Part shown: one piece after another, positions 1 to 13,705 of the stretch
Layout: each line of letters begins with the position of its first letter
How positions within the stretch are numbered: the first letter of the stretch is position 1
Assembly (NCBI GenBank): GCA_019914995.1
Contig: CM034130.1
Location: forward strand, 2,294,001-2,358,000
Direction of reading: 5' to 3'
DNA length: 64,000 bases
Origin: Acanthochlamys bracteata
Lineage: Eukaryota; Streptophyta; Magnoliopsida; Pandanales; Velloziaceae
Translations under genes and position numbers: made by a program
Notes under the pieces: generated by a model
Told to the model about the DNA's origin: nothing
The model's database searches: none
What the model saw: the letters and a program-made list of their open reading frames with translations, nothing else

Positions 1-604
1 GTTCTACTATGGGAACTTTAAAGCTAAGGTATTATCTGAAATGCTACTTCTTTGGCTCGTATTAGAAGATTGAGATTGCTTGTCTTAACTGGAGTCGTAA
101 TCTTGCAATGGTTCTGTAGCTCTTGATTTTGGTAGAAGTTTACTAGGATGTAAAACGATTTTAGTGTTGGAGTAAGCATTAACTTAAGTTCAGATTTGAA
201 AAAAATGATTGCTTTCGATATTTGGTTTTTGCTCATTGTACTTAATATACTCCTTATTCAAAAGAGGTTCAGGTTAATATGCCCTGATTTACAAAATGTA
301 GTTTGCAAATTTCATAAAACGTGGCCATATCCTTGATGAGAAAAATCGGCAAAGACGTTCTGAAATGATTGGTGAAGTATATGTGTATAGATTTTAGATA
401 ATGACAGAGAAGGGACAGAATTTTTCTTAAAACTGGATTTATTTCATGCAACCATATATATTGTTTCAAACTGTAAAATGTTGTCTATGAAATATTTCCA
501 AGTTGAGATAGTCGCAGAAGGATAATTGTCCTGTTACAGATGTGCATTACAAATTAGCTGTTGGAGAGTTGTATTATTAGTCAATGCAATTTTTTTGTGT
601 ACAG
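1..604. other. Upstream intron or exon of the METTL23-like gene
   Basis: This segment should hold the intron, and perhaps the start exon, preceding the first recognised METTL23-like exon. It has a T-rich plant intron composition and ends in a good acceptor. I could not recognise the expected N-terminal coding block. Confidence 0.4.
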
Positions 605-2423
605 AATATGCAAGAAGATTATGGAATGTTCGTCTGGCCTTGTAGTACTGTGCTAGCTGAGTATGTATGGCAGCAAAGATTGCGGTTTTCTTCCAAAGTT
701 GTTGTGGAGGTAATATCTTAAGCACTTACTCTATTGTCGCATGATTTCAGTTCTTTCTTAGTACAAATTTTCTGATATCACAATTTGCACTAGTTAAAAC
801 TTTATACGCCACTCAATTAGAAACCGCACTTGGCACTTAAAAGGATTTTATAGGACATGAGTCAAAAACTAGTACAGATTTGTGGCTTTTTTGCAATGGC
901 ATTCTTATAACTCTGCGGAGCATATATACTCAACATTGAGTACTATGCTTTCCTTATGTTGGTCATAATTACTAGCATAATCTAAAGAAAAGTTGCTGAT
1001 TCTTCCCATTAGTCAAGCATTAAAGAGATTGCAGCAAATGTTCTAATTTGTTATACAAGAAATTTGTGTACTAGTAGTGTATATAATTCCACTACGGAGA
1101 TACATAGAAGACTATTTGAAAGTGTCAGCAGCTATTGATTATACAAATGCAATCAGGCACTTTTACTGTATGACTGTACCTTTCTTAAACACATTGAAGA
1201 TTAGTAAGTTGTTACATAAAGTGATTGGAAAATTTTTCTTTATTGGCTGGAAGAAATGTAATTTTGTTTGAATTTGACTATATGCATTAGTTTCCTATGC
1301 TATAAGATATCTGCAGCAAGGATATCTGCTTGATTTCAGGATATCTTATTGTTCTTGGATATGTTAACCTTTGTTTGCCTTTGAGCAGCTGGGTGCTGGA
1401 ACATCTTTGCCAGGACTAGTAGCAGCAAAAGTTGGTGCAGAAGTCATCCTGACAGATAATTCACATAGAACTGAGGTGAGTTACTTATTACTAGATTAGG
1501 AAAATCTAGAATGATGCGCGCTGATGACGTTTAGCAAATGCAGCAGGCATGTGATTTGCTTGACCATGTTTAATTCCCTAGAAAACTTTAAGAAGCTTAC
1601 GTAACGAGTTCTGTGCGAAATTAATGGTTTCTTCAACGCCACTACGTGAAAATGGTATATATTTTGTCTTGTGAATTGTTACATATTAGCTACATAGTTT
1701 CTAAACATCATATAGCTTAAACTTCAGCTGTGCTTGCTTCTTCTCAATGAGGACTCTTGTACATGTTGTGCAGTAATAATTCTTGATTGTTTTTCACATC
1801 CAGGTGCTGGAGAACATGAAAAAGATATGCAACCTTAATGGAATAGATTGCAGTGTAATTCTCTTCTGACTGCTGTTAAATAAACAGATATTACTACTTG
1901 AAGTCTTTTTGTTCATCACGATATTCCTGTTACAGATATTGGGCCTTACTTGGGGGGAGTGGGACGTTGCAGTGTTCAGTTTACAACCTCACATTATCCT
2001 TGGAGCTGATGTACTATATGATTCAAGTGGTAGGGGATATTTTCTAAGTACGACCATTTTCTTAAATTCATGTGATGCAATGATTAACGTTTTCCTTTGT
2101 TTACTAGACTTTGATAACCTCTTTGCCACTGTCACGTTTCTTCTAAGAAATTGCCCTGGTTCAGTGTTTATCACTACATACCATAATAGAAGGTTTGATC
2201 ATTTATTTGCTGCATTTGATAAATCATTTGCTATTCCAAAGTTTTAATGAATTTCTAAAATTTATAATGCAGTGGCCATCACCTCATTGAGTTTTTAATG
2301 GTGAAATGGGGATTGAAGTGCTCGAAACTATTGGATGGCTTCTCATTCATGCCATCAAACAAGTTATCATCCCTGCAAGGGAACATTCAACTTGTGGAAA
2401 TCACAACAAACACAATCAACTGA
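605..2423 (+). CDS. METTL23-like methyltransferase, 5'-partial
   Basis: Six exons can be read: 605-709, 1389-1475, 1804-1854, 1936-2029, 2108-2192 and 2273-2423 (TGA). Phases agree across all junctions and give 190 codons plus stop. Key motifs in order are QEDYGMFVWPCSTVLAEYVW, the SAM-binding glycine loop LGAGTSLPG followed by an acidic strand end (ILTD), GLTWGEWD, IILGADVLYD, the FITTYHNR strand and a C-terminal SGHHLIEFLMVKWGLKC block. Order and spacing match the METTL23 branch of seven-beta-strand (class I) SAM-dependent methyltransferases. Animal METTL23 is reported as a histone arginine methyltransferase; the plant substrate is not known to me, so a protein-methyltransferase role is inference. 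The first exon opens at an acceptor (gtacag at 599-604), so a start-bearing exon lies upstream, in 1-600 or outside the window; I could not identify it. The gene converges on the peroxidase. Confidence 0.85.
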
Positions 2424-3525
2424 CATGTAGGAATCAACTCGCTGGCATATTCGTTGTACATATAACATGGACATGTGTTAAAAATCTAGATTTTGGTGTA
2501 GTCAACCATCTTCACCTTACTACTGCTTTCTTGACTGCGAAATGGTTGCACAGGGAAAGATGACATACATATGTTTTTAGGCAAAGTGAAGTTGATTTCA
2601 AGCAGCCAACCTTCGACTGAGGAGGCTAGACAAAAAATATAGGTAAAAGTTTAAGAAAATTGTCTCTAACACCCATGGGAAATACCCCAGGTTCTTTTTA
2701 CAGTTTGGGAAGGTGGTTACGCAGTCGCAACTAGGGCAGTTCATTTTGGGAGTGCTCGAGAATGTTTATGAAAAGAATTTTTTTTGAAATAAAAAATATT
2801 TTTGTTTTATTTAAAAAATATATTTATTTTCTTATCAAAAAAATATAAATATAAAAAATTAGTAAGTGCTTTTTTTTAAGCTACGCACCCTTCCTCTGTG
2901 TGTTGCTTGTAGACATATATAGCACTTATTAGCTGATTCACTCTGACTGCTTAACATTTTTTTCTGAATTGACAGTACTTGTTCAGTAACGTAGAGCAAA
3001 TGTTGTTCAAGTACATAAAGTATAGCTCCTGGTGTTGATATATTTTCTTGTTGCATGCCAACCTGCTTCAATTATTGATCATAAAGTATAGCCGTCCGTG
3101 GCCTGTGCTCTAGAGTTCTTTTTCTGCCGTTCTGTTTTGTTTTTTTCCTTAGGTTTTATACTTCCAAAGTCTATAGATGCTTGAAGCTATTGAATTTTTT
3201 TAAAACAGCAGGATAAAGTGTTCAGTGCTCAATTCCAGAATGAGTGCTGTTTGAGAGATTCTTTGATTCTATTTTGCAAAATGTGCAAACCATTTATTTT
3301 ACTTCGGGATTGATTGATTTACGCGGAAGATGAACTTAATCTTCCACTCTTTCCTTTCACTTTATGTTATAATTTCAAATAAAACAGCACAAAAATAAAA
3401 AATTAGCACAACACAAAGTTACATGAACAAATCAAGCAGATTTAAGTTAAACCCAGACATAATCAATCAAAGAAAATTTTGAGCTTGCGCGTCTGCAGAC
3501 TGATCAGCACAGCTAAGTTCGTCTT
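2424..3525. other. Convergent intergenic region
   Basis: This lies between the stop codons of the METTL23-like (+) and peroxidase (-) genes and so contains both 3' UTRs. The only structured piece is an AT-rich stretch at about 2746-2878, bounded by gggagtgct on the left and aagtgcttttt on the right. It resembles a short, decayed copy of the AT-rich MITE family seen elsewhere in the window. No further gene is supported. Confidence 0.4.
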
Positions 3526-4949
<1,424 letters not shown>

Positions 4950-5037
4950 TTTTAATTTCACTAGATCTAGCAAACTCTCTGAAGGATTGTTGAAGGCTGC
5001 AATTAAGGGGTTTGAAGAAATGGGAAAGAACAGGTGC

Positions 5038-5047
5038 TATATATATA
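5038..5047 (-). promoter_or_regulatory. TATA box of the peroxidase gene
   Basis: TATATATATA lies about 90 bp upstream of the peroxidase ATG on the minus strand. This fits a transcription start near 5010 and a short 5' UTR of about 60 bp. It is the only strong TATA motif close to the start codon. Confidence 0.55.
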
Positions 5048-8000
5048 GAGATGAAAGGGATCAAGAGTGAGAGATCTAGAGAGAGAGATGGATATGTATG
5101 TTTGTTGTTTTTTGCATATATAGAACCGTTAATCATGTCATGAAAGATTAATGGAAAGTGGATCTTTCGAATAATTGAATTGATTTGAGATAGGGTACGA
5201 AAATTAATTATAGATTAGGGTTTTGTGTTCTTGTCAAATATATAATAATTGTTAAAGTGTTTGTTGAGGAAGAATCATTTGAGTGGAGTAGCGTTGTCGA
5301 AGCTAGCTACCATGTGCATGGTTTAGTTGTATATGGTTAATTCGTTAGTTAAACTATAGGGTCACTAATTAATAATTTATGTAGGGTTTTGTTGGGTTTG
5401 CAGACCTAATGTTTTTCTTGCTCAATTAAGCTAGATATTCATGAAATGAAAGTAAATATTTGATAATGTTTGTGGAGGTTAGTGGAGGGCATGCACGAAC
5501 TAGTTAGCTAGCATTATATTTTTAAAACATTTTTTTCATATTAAACTAACTAGAAAGCTAAGAATTCATTGAAACATTACTAATTTTCATACTGAAATTA
5601 ATTTTCTGCACCATTTCTTTTTTAGCTAATATTGTCATTACTGAAATTTTAGAGTTCATAATATTTTGAATCTTCGATAATATAAAGAATTATTCCTTTT
5701 TAAGAACTAACACATGTAATATCCATGTGGATCAACGCATAGGTCAATGAAACATATTCTATTTTATTCACAATCATATATTTCTTCACCAAATGCGAAA
5801 AAACAAAAACATATTTAACTTTAATTATTCTACTAAGTACGTATCTGTCTATTTATAGAAAATGTTTGCCATTATTTATACTAACTTACATGAAAGCATA
5901 CATGAATTTCTACGTCATAAATAATTATATATTATAATGTTAATTTTTGAAGTATTCACGAAAAGAGTAAGCTTGTTTTTTAAAAATTGTTTTTTTTATA
6001 AATTCTTTTTAAAGCAATTACAATCAATTCGTAAGTGGTCACCTTTCTGTTAAGAAAGATGACAAAATAGTGCAAGTCAATATAAAAAACAACAAAAGTT
6101 AATTATGGATTAATATATACGGTCGTTGCAATGCAACTTATCAACAAACAAACAATAAGCTTAGGTAATTAGCTAGCTAGCTTGCAGCTTAAGGCTTATA
6201 TATATATCTATATAGGTATGATTTCGGGCTGTGTAATACTGTTTATTAAAATTTTATTTTTATTTTTAATTATTTTTTTAGAATATTTAATTTAGAAAAT
6301 ATAATTTTATTAGTTTTTAAATTAAAAATTAAAATTATATTTAAAAAAATTTAAGTAAATTTATTTTAAAAGATATTTGGAAGTGGATTTCGACAAGAAA
6401 TTTTTCTGAATAAAAATATTTTAATATTTTTTAAAATAAATTTTATTTATTTATTTTAAATAATATAATAATGATAATACTAATAATAAAATAACATAAT
6501 TTTTATTATACTTTTTTAAATTTAAATAATTTCTAAATATTTTAAAATTTTATTATAGAATATAAAATAAAATAATATAAGCACTCCCGATGAAAAAGTG
6601 CGTTTGGCTTAATTTATCACAAAAATAATTTTTTAATTTTTAATTTTATATATTTTAATATATTTTTTATAAATATTTAAAAATTTTATTTAATAATTTA
6701 AAATATAAAAAATTTTATATAATGAGATTTTTTATTATATATTTTATTTTTTTGAAATAAAAAAATATAATTTATTTTTTAAAAAATTTATTTTAAAAAA
6801 TTCTACTTTTAAAAGCACTCACCTAAACAGTCACTTTCAAACGTCTCATTTTATTTTCATGTAATTAATACACCTTAAACACGTTATAGGCGGTAGGCAA
6901 GTCACAGGTCTATGTTAATAAACTCTTAAACACATTAGGCAGTATCTTATCTTTACGCATGCATGCAGTAAGCATATCACGAGATTATAAATGTAATAGT
7001 GAATATATTTGGGATTAATTTGTTGGTTATCTCTAAGTTGGAGTAGAACCAAAGTTAAAAGATGAACTTGCCAACCAACCCTTGTGCTTGCGTGGTTGTT
7101 TCCTAGTGAATTATATCCGAAACATTTGCGCTGGTTTGCTTCATTTTCTTGACTTGGAAGTGTTTTCTTCTTAGAACAACATCTGCTCACCACTCTTTGC
7201 TTTAAAGCTAATCGTTTAGGTTACCTAATGCAATAAATAACTTGGTAGTCTTTCTTTCCATGGGTACGTACTACTACTTCATTAGATTACATTACAATAT
7301 TACATAAAGATTCTTAACAATCTTTCAAAAGAACACTATATGATCATATGATAGTAGCTAGGTTAATAATTGATTAATCAATGAGTCTTCGCTTTGATGT
7401 AAATCAAGTAAGTAGCCTTACAAGTGTTTGGATCAAATATGTGCAATTTTTGCGTTGCTTATCAAACTAATTCTCTGTTTTATTTCAGTTTTTATATTTC
7501 TCAATAATTTTTCTATAATATAATTTTAAAAAAACTTCAAATTTTAAATAATATAAATAAACTAAACATCGTAAAAATTATAAATAAAAAAAAATTTTAA
7601 ATAAATTTATTTTAAGTAGTCCCAAACTATCCTACGGCTTGTTTGGTAAACCATTGTTTTCTAAATGTGTTCTTATAATTTTCAACTTCGGAATGAATAA
7701 AATCTATAATCAGTTGGAATCTATAATCAAAATTGTTCAAATTATAATATCAATTTTAACCAAATGTCTTTACTTTTACTTTTTTTTTTTTTTTTTTTTT
7801 TCAGAATCAACCAACTATCTTTCTCAACCTCTCCAAAACATTATGACCTGGTTTTGAAGGGCTGCACCAACGTTAAAACTGATCCAAAGCTGAAGCCAAA
7901 CCAAAGTTGCTACTTAGGCCCAGTAAGACGTTAAATGGGTCCAATTGTTTTAAATTAGGCCGGACTAAAAAGTTACATGAAGAATGGTTGACCCACAAAC

Positions 8001-8199
8001 CGTTGTTATTACATTCCCATAGAATATCTAGCTAGTTCGCCTTCCATTTACTGCTGAATTCAATATATAGTGGTCTTACTTTGCAAATTCAACTTTTGTC
8101 TTCAGAAAAAGAAACGAATATTTGGGTAGTTTGGCTGGTCTCTCCAACTCCGGCCATCAAAAGCTTCTCAGCAGCAGCGTTTGCCTCCAGTGGAAAGCA
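5048..8199. other. Intergenic region between peroxidase and TRAPPC2L-like genes
   Basis: About 3.1 kb of AT-rich DNA shared by the divergent peroxidase (-) and TRAPPC2L-like (+) genes. It carries AT-rich MITE-like blocks at about 6230-6590, 6598-6843 and 7440-7625, and a T homopolymer at about 7781-7801. A TATA-like aatatatag lies near 8061, suitably placed for the TRAPPC2L-like gene. Short open frames here have no recognisable protein features. Confidence 0.5.
6598..6843. repeat. Tourist-like AT-rich MITE copy
   Basis: The left end reads GTGCGTTTGGCTTAA and the right end, reverse-complemented, reads CGTTTGAAAGTGACTG. The interior is almost pure A/T, with the core ATTTTATATAATGAGATTTT followed by a TTATATATTTTATTTTTTTGA stretch. 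Nearly the same core occurs at 24.2 kb and 38.3 kb, which defines a repeat family. No clear target-site duplication is visible for this copy. Confidence 0.55.
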
Positions 8200-11100
8200 A
8201 TGATCGTCTGCGCCGCTGTGGTTGGTCACCAGGTAACCGATTTCTATTAGATCTAGTTCTATTATATGCTAATCTCATCTTCTTTGGGATAGATTTGGTG
8301 TTTGTCTTTCTGTCTAAGATTGAATTTTGTTTTTGTTTGAATGGAGCAGAACAGCCCGTTGTACTTGCAGAGCTTTACTGAAGCAGACGACGCTCTCAAG
8401 CTCTACCACATTGTTCACTGCTCTCTCGATGTCATCGACGAGCAAGGTCTTATTATCGATTGATTGATTGCTTAGATTTTGGTTCCTATTTTGAGAATTT
8501 TCTAGAGTTGGATTTATTTAGACTGCAAAACAGATTGGTGATTGGTTGGTTTATTTATTTTATGGAGCATAATTAGAGGAACCAAGTTAGAGATATCCTC
8601 CATGTGTTTAACATGGTTGTTAGATGGTCTACTCAAAGTCTATAATCTCAGCAATAGATGAAATCGGTTTATATGTTGTGATGCTCACTTGTCTCTAGAG
8701 AAGAGTGTTGGTATTAGTTGTCAAAGTTCATCTTGAATCTCTATCGAGGTTTTGCTTTCTATGAGCACTTAGCTCGGAGGAGTGTTTTCCTTATGTCTTC
8801 AGATGAGTTTTGAGCTTGTTGATGGAATAACTTCCCAACTGAAAAGTGTTACTGTGACCTACTTGTTATGCTTGTAGCTGATATTCATCTCCTTTAGAGG
8901 GAATCCACCATAATTTTATAATATTTAAGCCTAGGAGAAACATATTGTAATTCTAAGATCCTAATGTTCGTGGTTGTACTGAATTCTACTATAAAAAATA
9001 AGGTATTGTACTGTGTTATACTCTGAAGCATTACTGGTGCGCTTGTCTAAAGAGTAATTCATGGTACCACCTTGAAAGTTTTAATTTAAACTGCTCATTT
9101 GAGGCCAGAATTAGTCATCGTGGGCTCAGAGAAGTACCAGTCTTATTTTGTAAAGAAAATGATTATGTTGCTCTAGAGCAACAATATCAGATTGATGGAC
9201 ACAAAATAGCATGACTCAGAAGGTTTTAGTAAAATAAAAAGCGTGGTACTATTGGTTATCGCCTGTTTACTCTCCCAAGTTGAGAAGGAAATCTTACCTA
9301 GGCATGCTGGAGATAAATGAGGCGTCCTAAAGTAAATTGTGAGAAGTTATTAACTTATTGATTATGACTAAATGATCGTCTAATCAGGACTACCAATTAC
9401 TATCAACTGCAGACCTTGATCTTCAACATGGAAAGTGGTTCCTTGCTCAATTTAAAAGGACGCTGTCTGCAAGTGTTATTATGCAGTTCTATGCCTGCAA
9501 CACTCTTTATGGTTGATTTAGATGTTTGCTGCCATCGAATCTTGCTCTATTTCCCTTGAGCGCATAAAGCATACATGAATAACACATAAAGGATGTTACT
9601 ACTGACTGATCTATATTATATTTCAGTGAACAATCCCAAGAAAAGTGGTCCTACTTTGAATAAGACCTTTCTTGGACTCCTATATCCAACAGAGAATTAT
9701 GAGGTGTATGTATTTTGTTGCAATCTTCCACTGAGACAGATTTTTCTCTAGCTCTACAATTACGTGCATACTGCTATAGTCTGCTGTGTCTGTAACAGGT
9801 ATGGATATTTGACTAACACCAGGGTGAAATTTATTATGGTCACAACAGATCTTGATGCTAGAGATGCAGACATGAGAAATGTGAGATACTCTGTATCACC
9901 TTCTGTAAAACCATTTCATGTATTGTGTTTGGTTGCTTGGTAAAAAGTTGCATTGATTTCTGGATTGTGCAACAAGTATGAATGGCAATCTCTCAGTGCT
10001 GACCAGGTTGTCATAACCATTAAGTGGCTTTGCGTAGTGGTAGGATATCCTTATGTTGCTTTTATTTATCAGTGCTTTGAGTCCCTGTTTAGGTCATACT
10101 GTGGCATGGGCTTGAAAGCTTACGACCCCTTTATGCTATATTCTTCATTCTGAAAGTTTTGCTTCTGGCTTGTATTCATCCATACCAATTGTAAGTGCGT
10201 TATGTCATGGTAGCATGCAGTTAGATCTCCTAGAGTTGCAGTAAAGATTTCTTAGCATTATGACCAAAAGATCACCAGAAATTGCATATTCTCAAAATTG
10301 TCACATTATGAAGCAAGCTCTAAACATAAGCTTGTTTTGTTGCAACTTCCAATATCCTAATGCTATGGAAAATTGCACTCACTGATTTCTGCAAGTTTTT
10401 CAATCATGCAATACATTTATTTGACCAATTGTGGAGTGATGCTTAGTAAAACTTTAGACTCGTAGGCCTAAAGAGATTTCAAGAGAAATAAATGATTCTA
10501 TAGCCGTTATTGTGGTAGGTTAGATGTGACTCATAACTTAAGCAAGGGTGCCTTGATTTCTGGCTATGATTACAATCACTTCGTTATACCAATTTTGGTG
10601 CCAGCTCAAACTAAAACTTGAATCAATATGGTACAACCTTTGAATTCTAAATTTTCGAAATATTTTGAATACCTCCTCAATTTAAATTTGACATATTGGT
10701 TATCATTTGAATGGATCATATGTATTTTGAAGTCTTAAACTACAAATGGTGGTTCATTATTGATTTTTCTTGCATGGAATCCACCACAACATCACCGAAC
10801 TTCTTACTAGGGTGTTAGAAGGAGATATGCTTGATGGAAGGCATCTGCATCACATATCTCCAATTCTTTGAATGACCTGTTAAAATAATCCGACCAAGTT
10901 AAATTGACAGTACTGACCATAATTTGCTTCATAGATTTGTGCTGAGGTAAGAGAAGCCTGCTATGAATTTTAGGTACTTGTATTCCTTACTACTCGAGGG
11001 ATACATGGTGACGTGCATTTTTTATTTTTTTGGGGTTGCTGAGGGGCCCTAAATCTCTTGAGCGGTTGTGTATATTATGATATATAACAAAACAGCCCGT

Positions 11101-11372
11101 GTATCATGTAGTGAGACATAGATTTCGTTTCTGCTTTTCTTTTTCATAGTTTTATATGCTTTATGGACTGCTGTCAATGATGTTAACCTTGAACTTGACT
11201 TGATTTGTCCTCTTGCTTTTCTTGTACTCAGTTCTTTAGAAGGTTTCATGCTGCGTATGTGGACGCCGTATCCAATCCCTTCCATGTTCCAGGAAAGAAG
11301 ATAATATCAAGAACTTTTGCTGAAAGAGTTAATGTTATTGTGAAGACTTTTGGATCTGGGTCACCTGCATGA
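8200..11372 (+). CDS. TRAPPC2L-like TRAPP complex subunit
   Basis: Five exons: 8200-8232, 8350-8446, 9627-9705, 9799-9880 and 11232-11372 (TGA), giving 143 aa with consistent phases. Family-typical blocks are the N-terminal strand MIVCAAVVGHQNSPLYL, the helix LKLYHIVHCSLDVIDE, then LNKTFLGLLYPTENYEVYGY, VKFIMVTTD and the C-terminal helix FFRRFHAAYVDAVSNPFH. This matches the sedlin/TRAPPC2-like longin-fold subunit of the TRAPP tethering complex, which acts in ER-Golgi and Golgi traffic. Length (about 140 aa) equals that of the family. The start is fixed by the conserved N-terminus; the first exon has only 11 codons. Introns 2 and 4 are long (1,180 and 1,351 bp) and I see no coding sequence in them. 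Confidence 0.93.
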
Positions 11373-13306
11373 ACTGTTTTCTGATTGGGGTTGTTCCGGA
11401 TACCTCATCCTCTAACAATTTCCATGCGATAAGCCACAGTTCTTATAAATCAAATGTATAGGCTTTGTATTTTTTATGCGTTCCTTGCAGCTGTAGCACT
11501 TTCTCAGCTGATTTTTCACATCGTGATTGTTACTGTATCTACTTTCTAGAAAGAAGATCGTCAATGTCATAGTCACTAACGTATTTTAGATTTGAGTAAT
11601 GGAGCTGTCCTAAACAAGTCTGTATATGTACATGCGATGTAAGTCATTATTTCTTAGTCCTGCTTTACTCGAAAGTTCTTTTAATTGACTCGTTTGTAGA
11701 TTCCAACAGTAAGGTTTATGCAAACTACACGTAAACGAAAGTTATGAACACCGTATGTAGCACAACGCTTCGTTTATAAGCAATCTGAGACGACCCGGCC
11801 ATCTAGGTTGTAAATTACATCCCGAACATTTAGTTGTGCTTAAAATAAAAATATTTTGAAATAAAATTTACTAAAAAATGAGCATTTTTTGACTGAAAAT
11901 GAAATAAAAAATTATATTTGTAAATTTTACAATATTTAATCCACATATATTTTTATTTTTTAAATTTTATTGATATTAAAAATTATTAAAATATATATTT
12001 TTAAAAAAATTAAAAGTAGTGCGAAATTCACTGTCCTTTAGGCTTGTCACGTATTGCTTAGGGTGTATTTTAATTGATTAGATGTAAATTTCACAAAACA
12101 GAATGCAGTAGTAAGCAGTACTAACTTTCGTGAGAAATATATTGGACATGAGTTCGATTTGTTTAGAATAAACTGAAACAAAATAAATTTAGATTCAAGA
12201 TAAATATTATACTTCTCAGTCCATCTCTTTTTGACTTCTTATTTTCAAACAATTAGTTTAATTGTAAATATATATAAATAATAATGTAATAAAATTATTA
12301 CAATTCTATATTTTTATTTTAAATCCAAGCACATTTTTTTCTAAAATATTCTTTTATAAGCAATTCTAAATAACTCTTTAATATTCCTCACCATCCACGG
12401 CAAACTCGGTAACACGTTCTAATACTTTAACTAGATTTCGAAAACATAAAAGAAGCTTAGTTCACGAAAAACTCGATTTTTTTTAATGAAGCAAGCATCA
12501 GAATGATCGCTTGTGTAATTCAGGATTAGGAATTATCTAAAACGTGAGATTTGCTTTTCCAAATCCATCCAAGTGTCTCTAGATATTTTCTTTATGGTTT
12601 TACTTTTAACTCTTCTATATATCGAATTGAATGCAAAGGAAATAAACACAAAACCTTGTTGTATTTTGATACCTTGATATATAAACGGAAAGCACAACGT
12701 AATAAATATAACGTGAAGTTTTCAAACATCTTTTTTCGTGCGATCACTTCTTAACTGGCCCCAACCGATTGAACATTTCAAACTCTGCAACTTTCCAAAA
12801 TTTCCAAAATCTCTCATTCTTTCACAAAATGGAAATAACGATCACAATCTTCTGCGCGCATCACTGAAATAAATTTGCTTCCATCTCTTACCGAAACAAC
12901 TCTAACACTGGTTATCATCATGCCCACGAAATAGCAATTGTATTCTTGGTTAAATCAAGCTATTATTGCACCACAATGAGAAACCCGTCTAAAAGCCATT
13001 ACAACAACGTTCATCATCTTCATTATAAGATTGAAAACTCCAAAGCATTTCAAAGTAGGAACATGTGTAAGATCAAAATTATATACAAAGTTACAAAACA
13101 AAGATAAACAACATGATCATATGTACAATCTCCTAATCTCCATCTTCTCCCATTCTAATTATCTCTCTCTTCCTACGACGATGGCTTTTGGTCTCTCTCA
13201 GAATGGAGGAAGATTATACGCTTGAACTCATTCATAAAGTCGTTGGAAACACAAAAGGAAAGGATTAAAAAAGAAAAAAAAAACAAATTACAATCTACGA
13301 TACCTC
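11373..13306. other. Intergenic region, TRAPPC2L-like to 132-aa gene
   Basis: The 3' UTRs of the two convergent genes lie at the ends. About 11835-12040 is an AT-rich block bounded by gtgctt and aagtagtgc, like the local MITE family. A second AT-rich stretch spans about 12230-12380. Nothing else is recognisable. Confidence 0.4.
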
Positions 13307-13705
13307 TCACTTGTGGCTCCTCTTATAATTACTCTTCTTCTTATTGTTCCCAATCACCACAGGCTTCGTTACGGCGTAAACATCAACGAGCGATCGGTAC
13401 CGGTGAGACACTCGTTGAGGGCCCACAGAAGCGTACAAGTCTTCTTCCGCGGAAACGGGAGAAGGCGACGGAGACAGCGGCTGCGGTGGTCTAGTTGTTA
13501 CAGAAAGAGGAGAAGAAGAACAACAAGAAGACGACAAAACGGTGGTGTTATCGCCGGAGTTACAACTACTACTTAGTTGAACGAGTTGTTCCGCCGCTGC
13601 GAGCTCTGTATCGGAGAAAGCCATCGCCGGTGGAGAAGGGATTTGAAGCGGAGGTATGGTTACCGCCATGGTTAAAGCTTTGATGGATTCGTGCGCTGTG
13701 GCCAT
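13307..13705 (-). CDS. Small conserved-looking plant protein, function unknown
   Basis: A single-exon frame of 132 aa starting at ATG 13705. It begins MATAHESIKALTMAV. Residues 30-50 carry an acidic/alanine helix (FSDTELAAAEQLVQLSSS), followed by a long Ser/Pro/Thr-rich, probably disordered middle. The end is a more conserved-looking block, RYRSLVDVYAVTKPVV, then a Lys-rich tail (NNKKKSNYKRSHK) that could be a nuclear localisation signal. GC content and codon use are clearly higher than in the flanking DNA, which supports a real gene. The pattern of a helix plus a C-terminal RxRSLxxxYxxT box resembles uncharacterised plant proteins I have seen, but I cannot name the family. No transmembrane segment or signal peptide. 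Divergent partner of the phytocyanin gene. Confidence 0.7.
   Translation of the reverse strand: MATAHESIKALTMAVTIPPLQIPSPPAMAFSDTELAAAEQLVQLSSSCNSGDNTTVLSSSCCSSSPLSVTTRPPQPLSPSPSPVSAEEDLYASVGPQRVSHRYRSLVDVYAVTKPVVIGNNKKKSNYKRSHK

Noticed and set aside
4950-4973. Longer N-terminus for the peroxidase
   Set aside because: The upstream in-frame codon is TTG. ATG 4949 directly precedes a normal signal peptide.
9953-10153. 66-codon frame in TRAPPC2L-like intron 4
   Set aside because: It lies wholly in an intron and has no similarity to the TRAPP subunit or another family.
13313-13683. Plus-strand frames opposite the 132-aa gene
   Set aside because: Arg-rich antisense shadows of the minus-strand coding frame.
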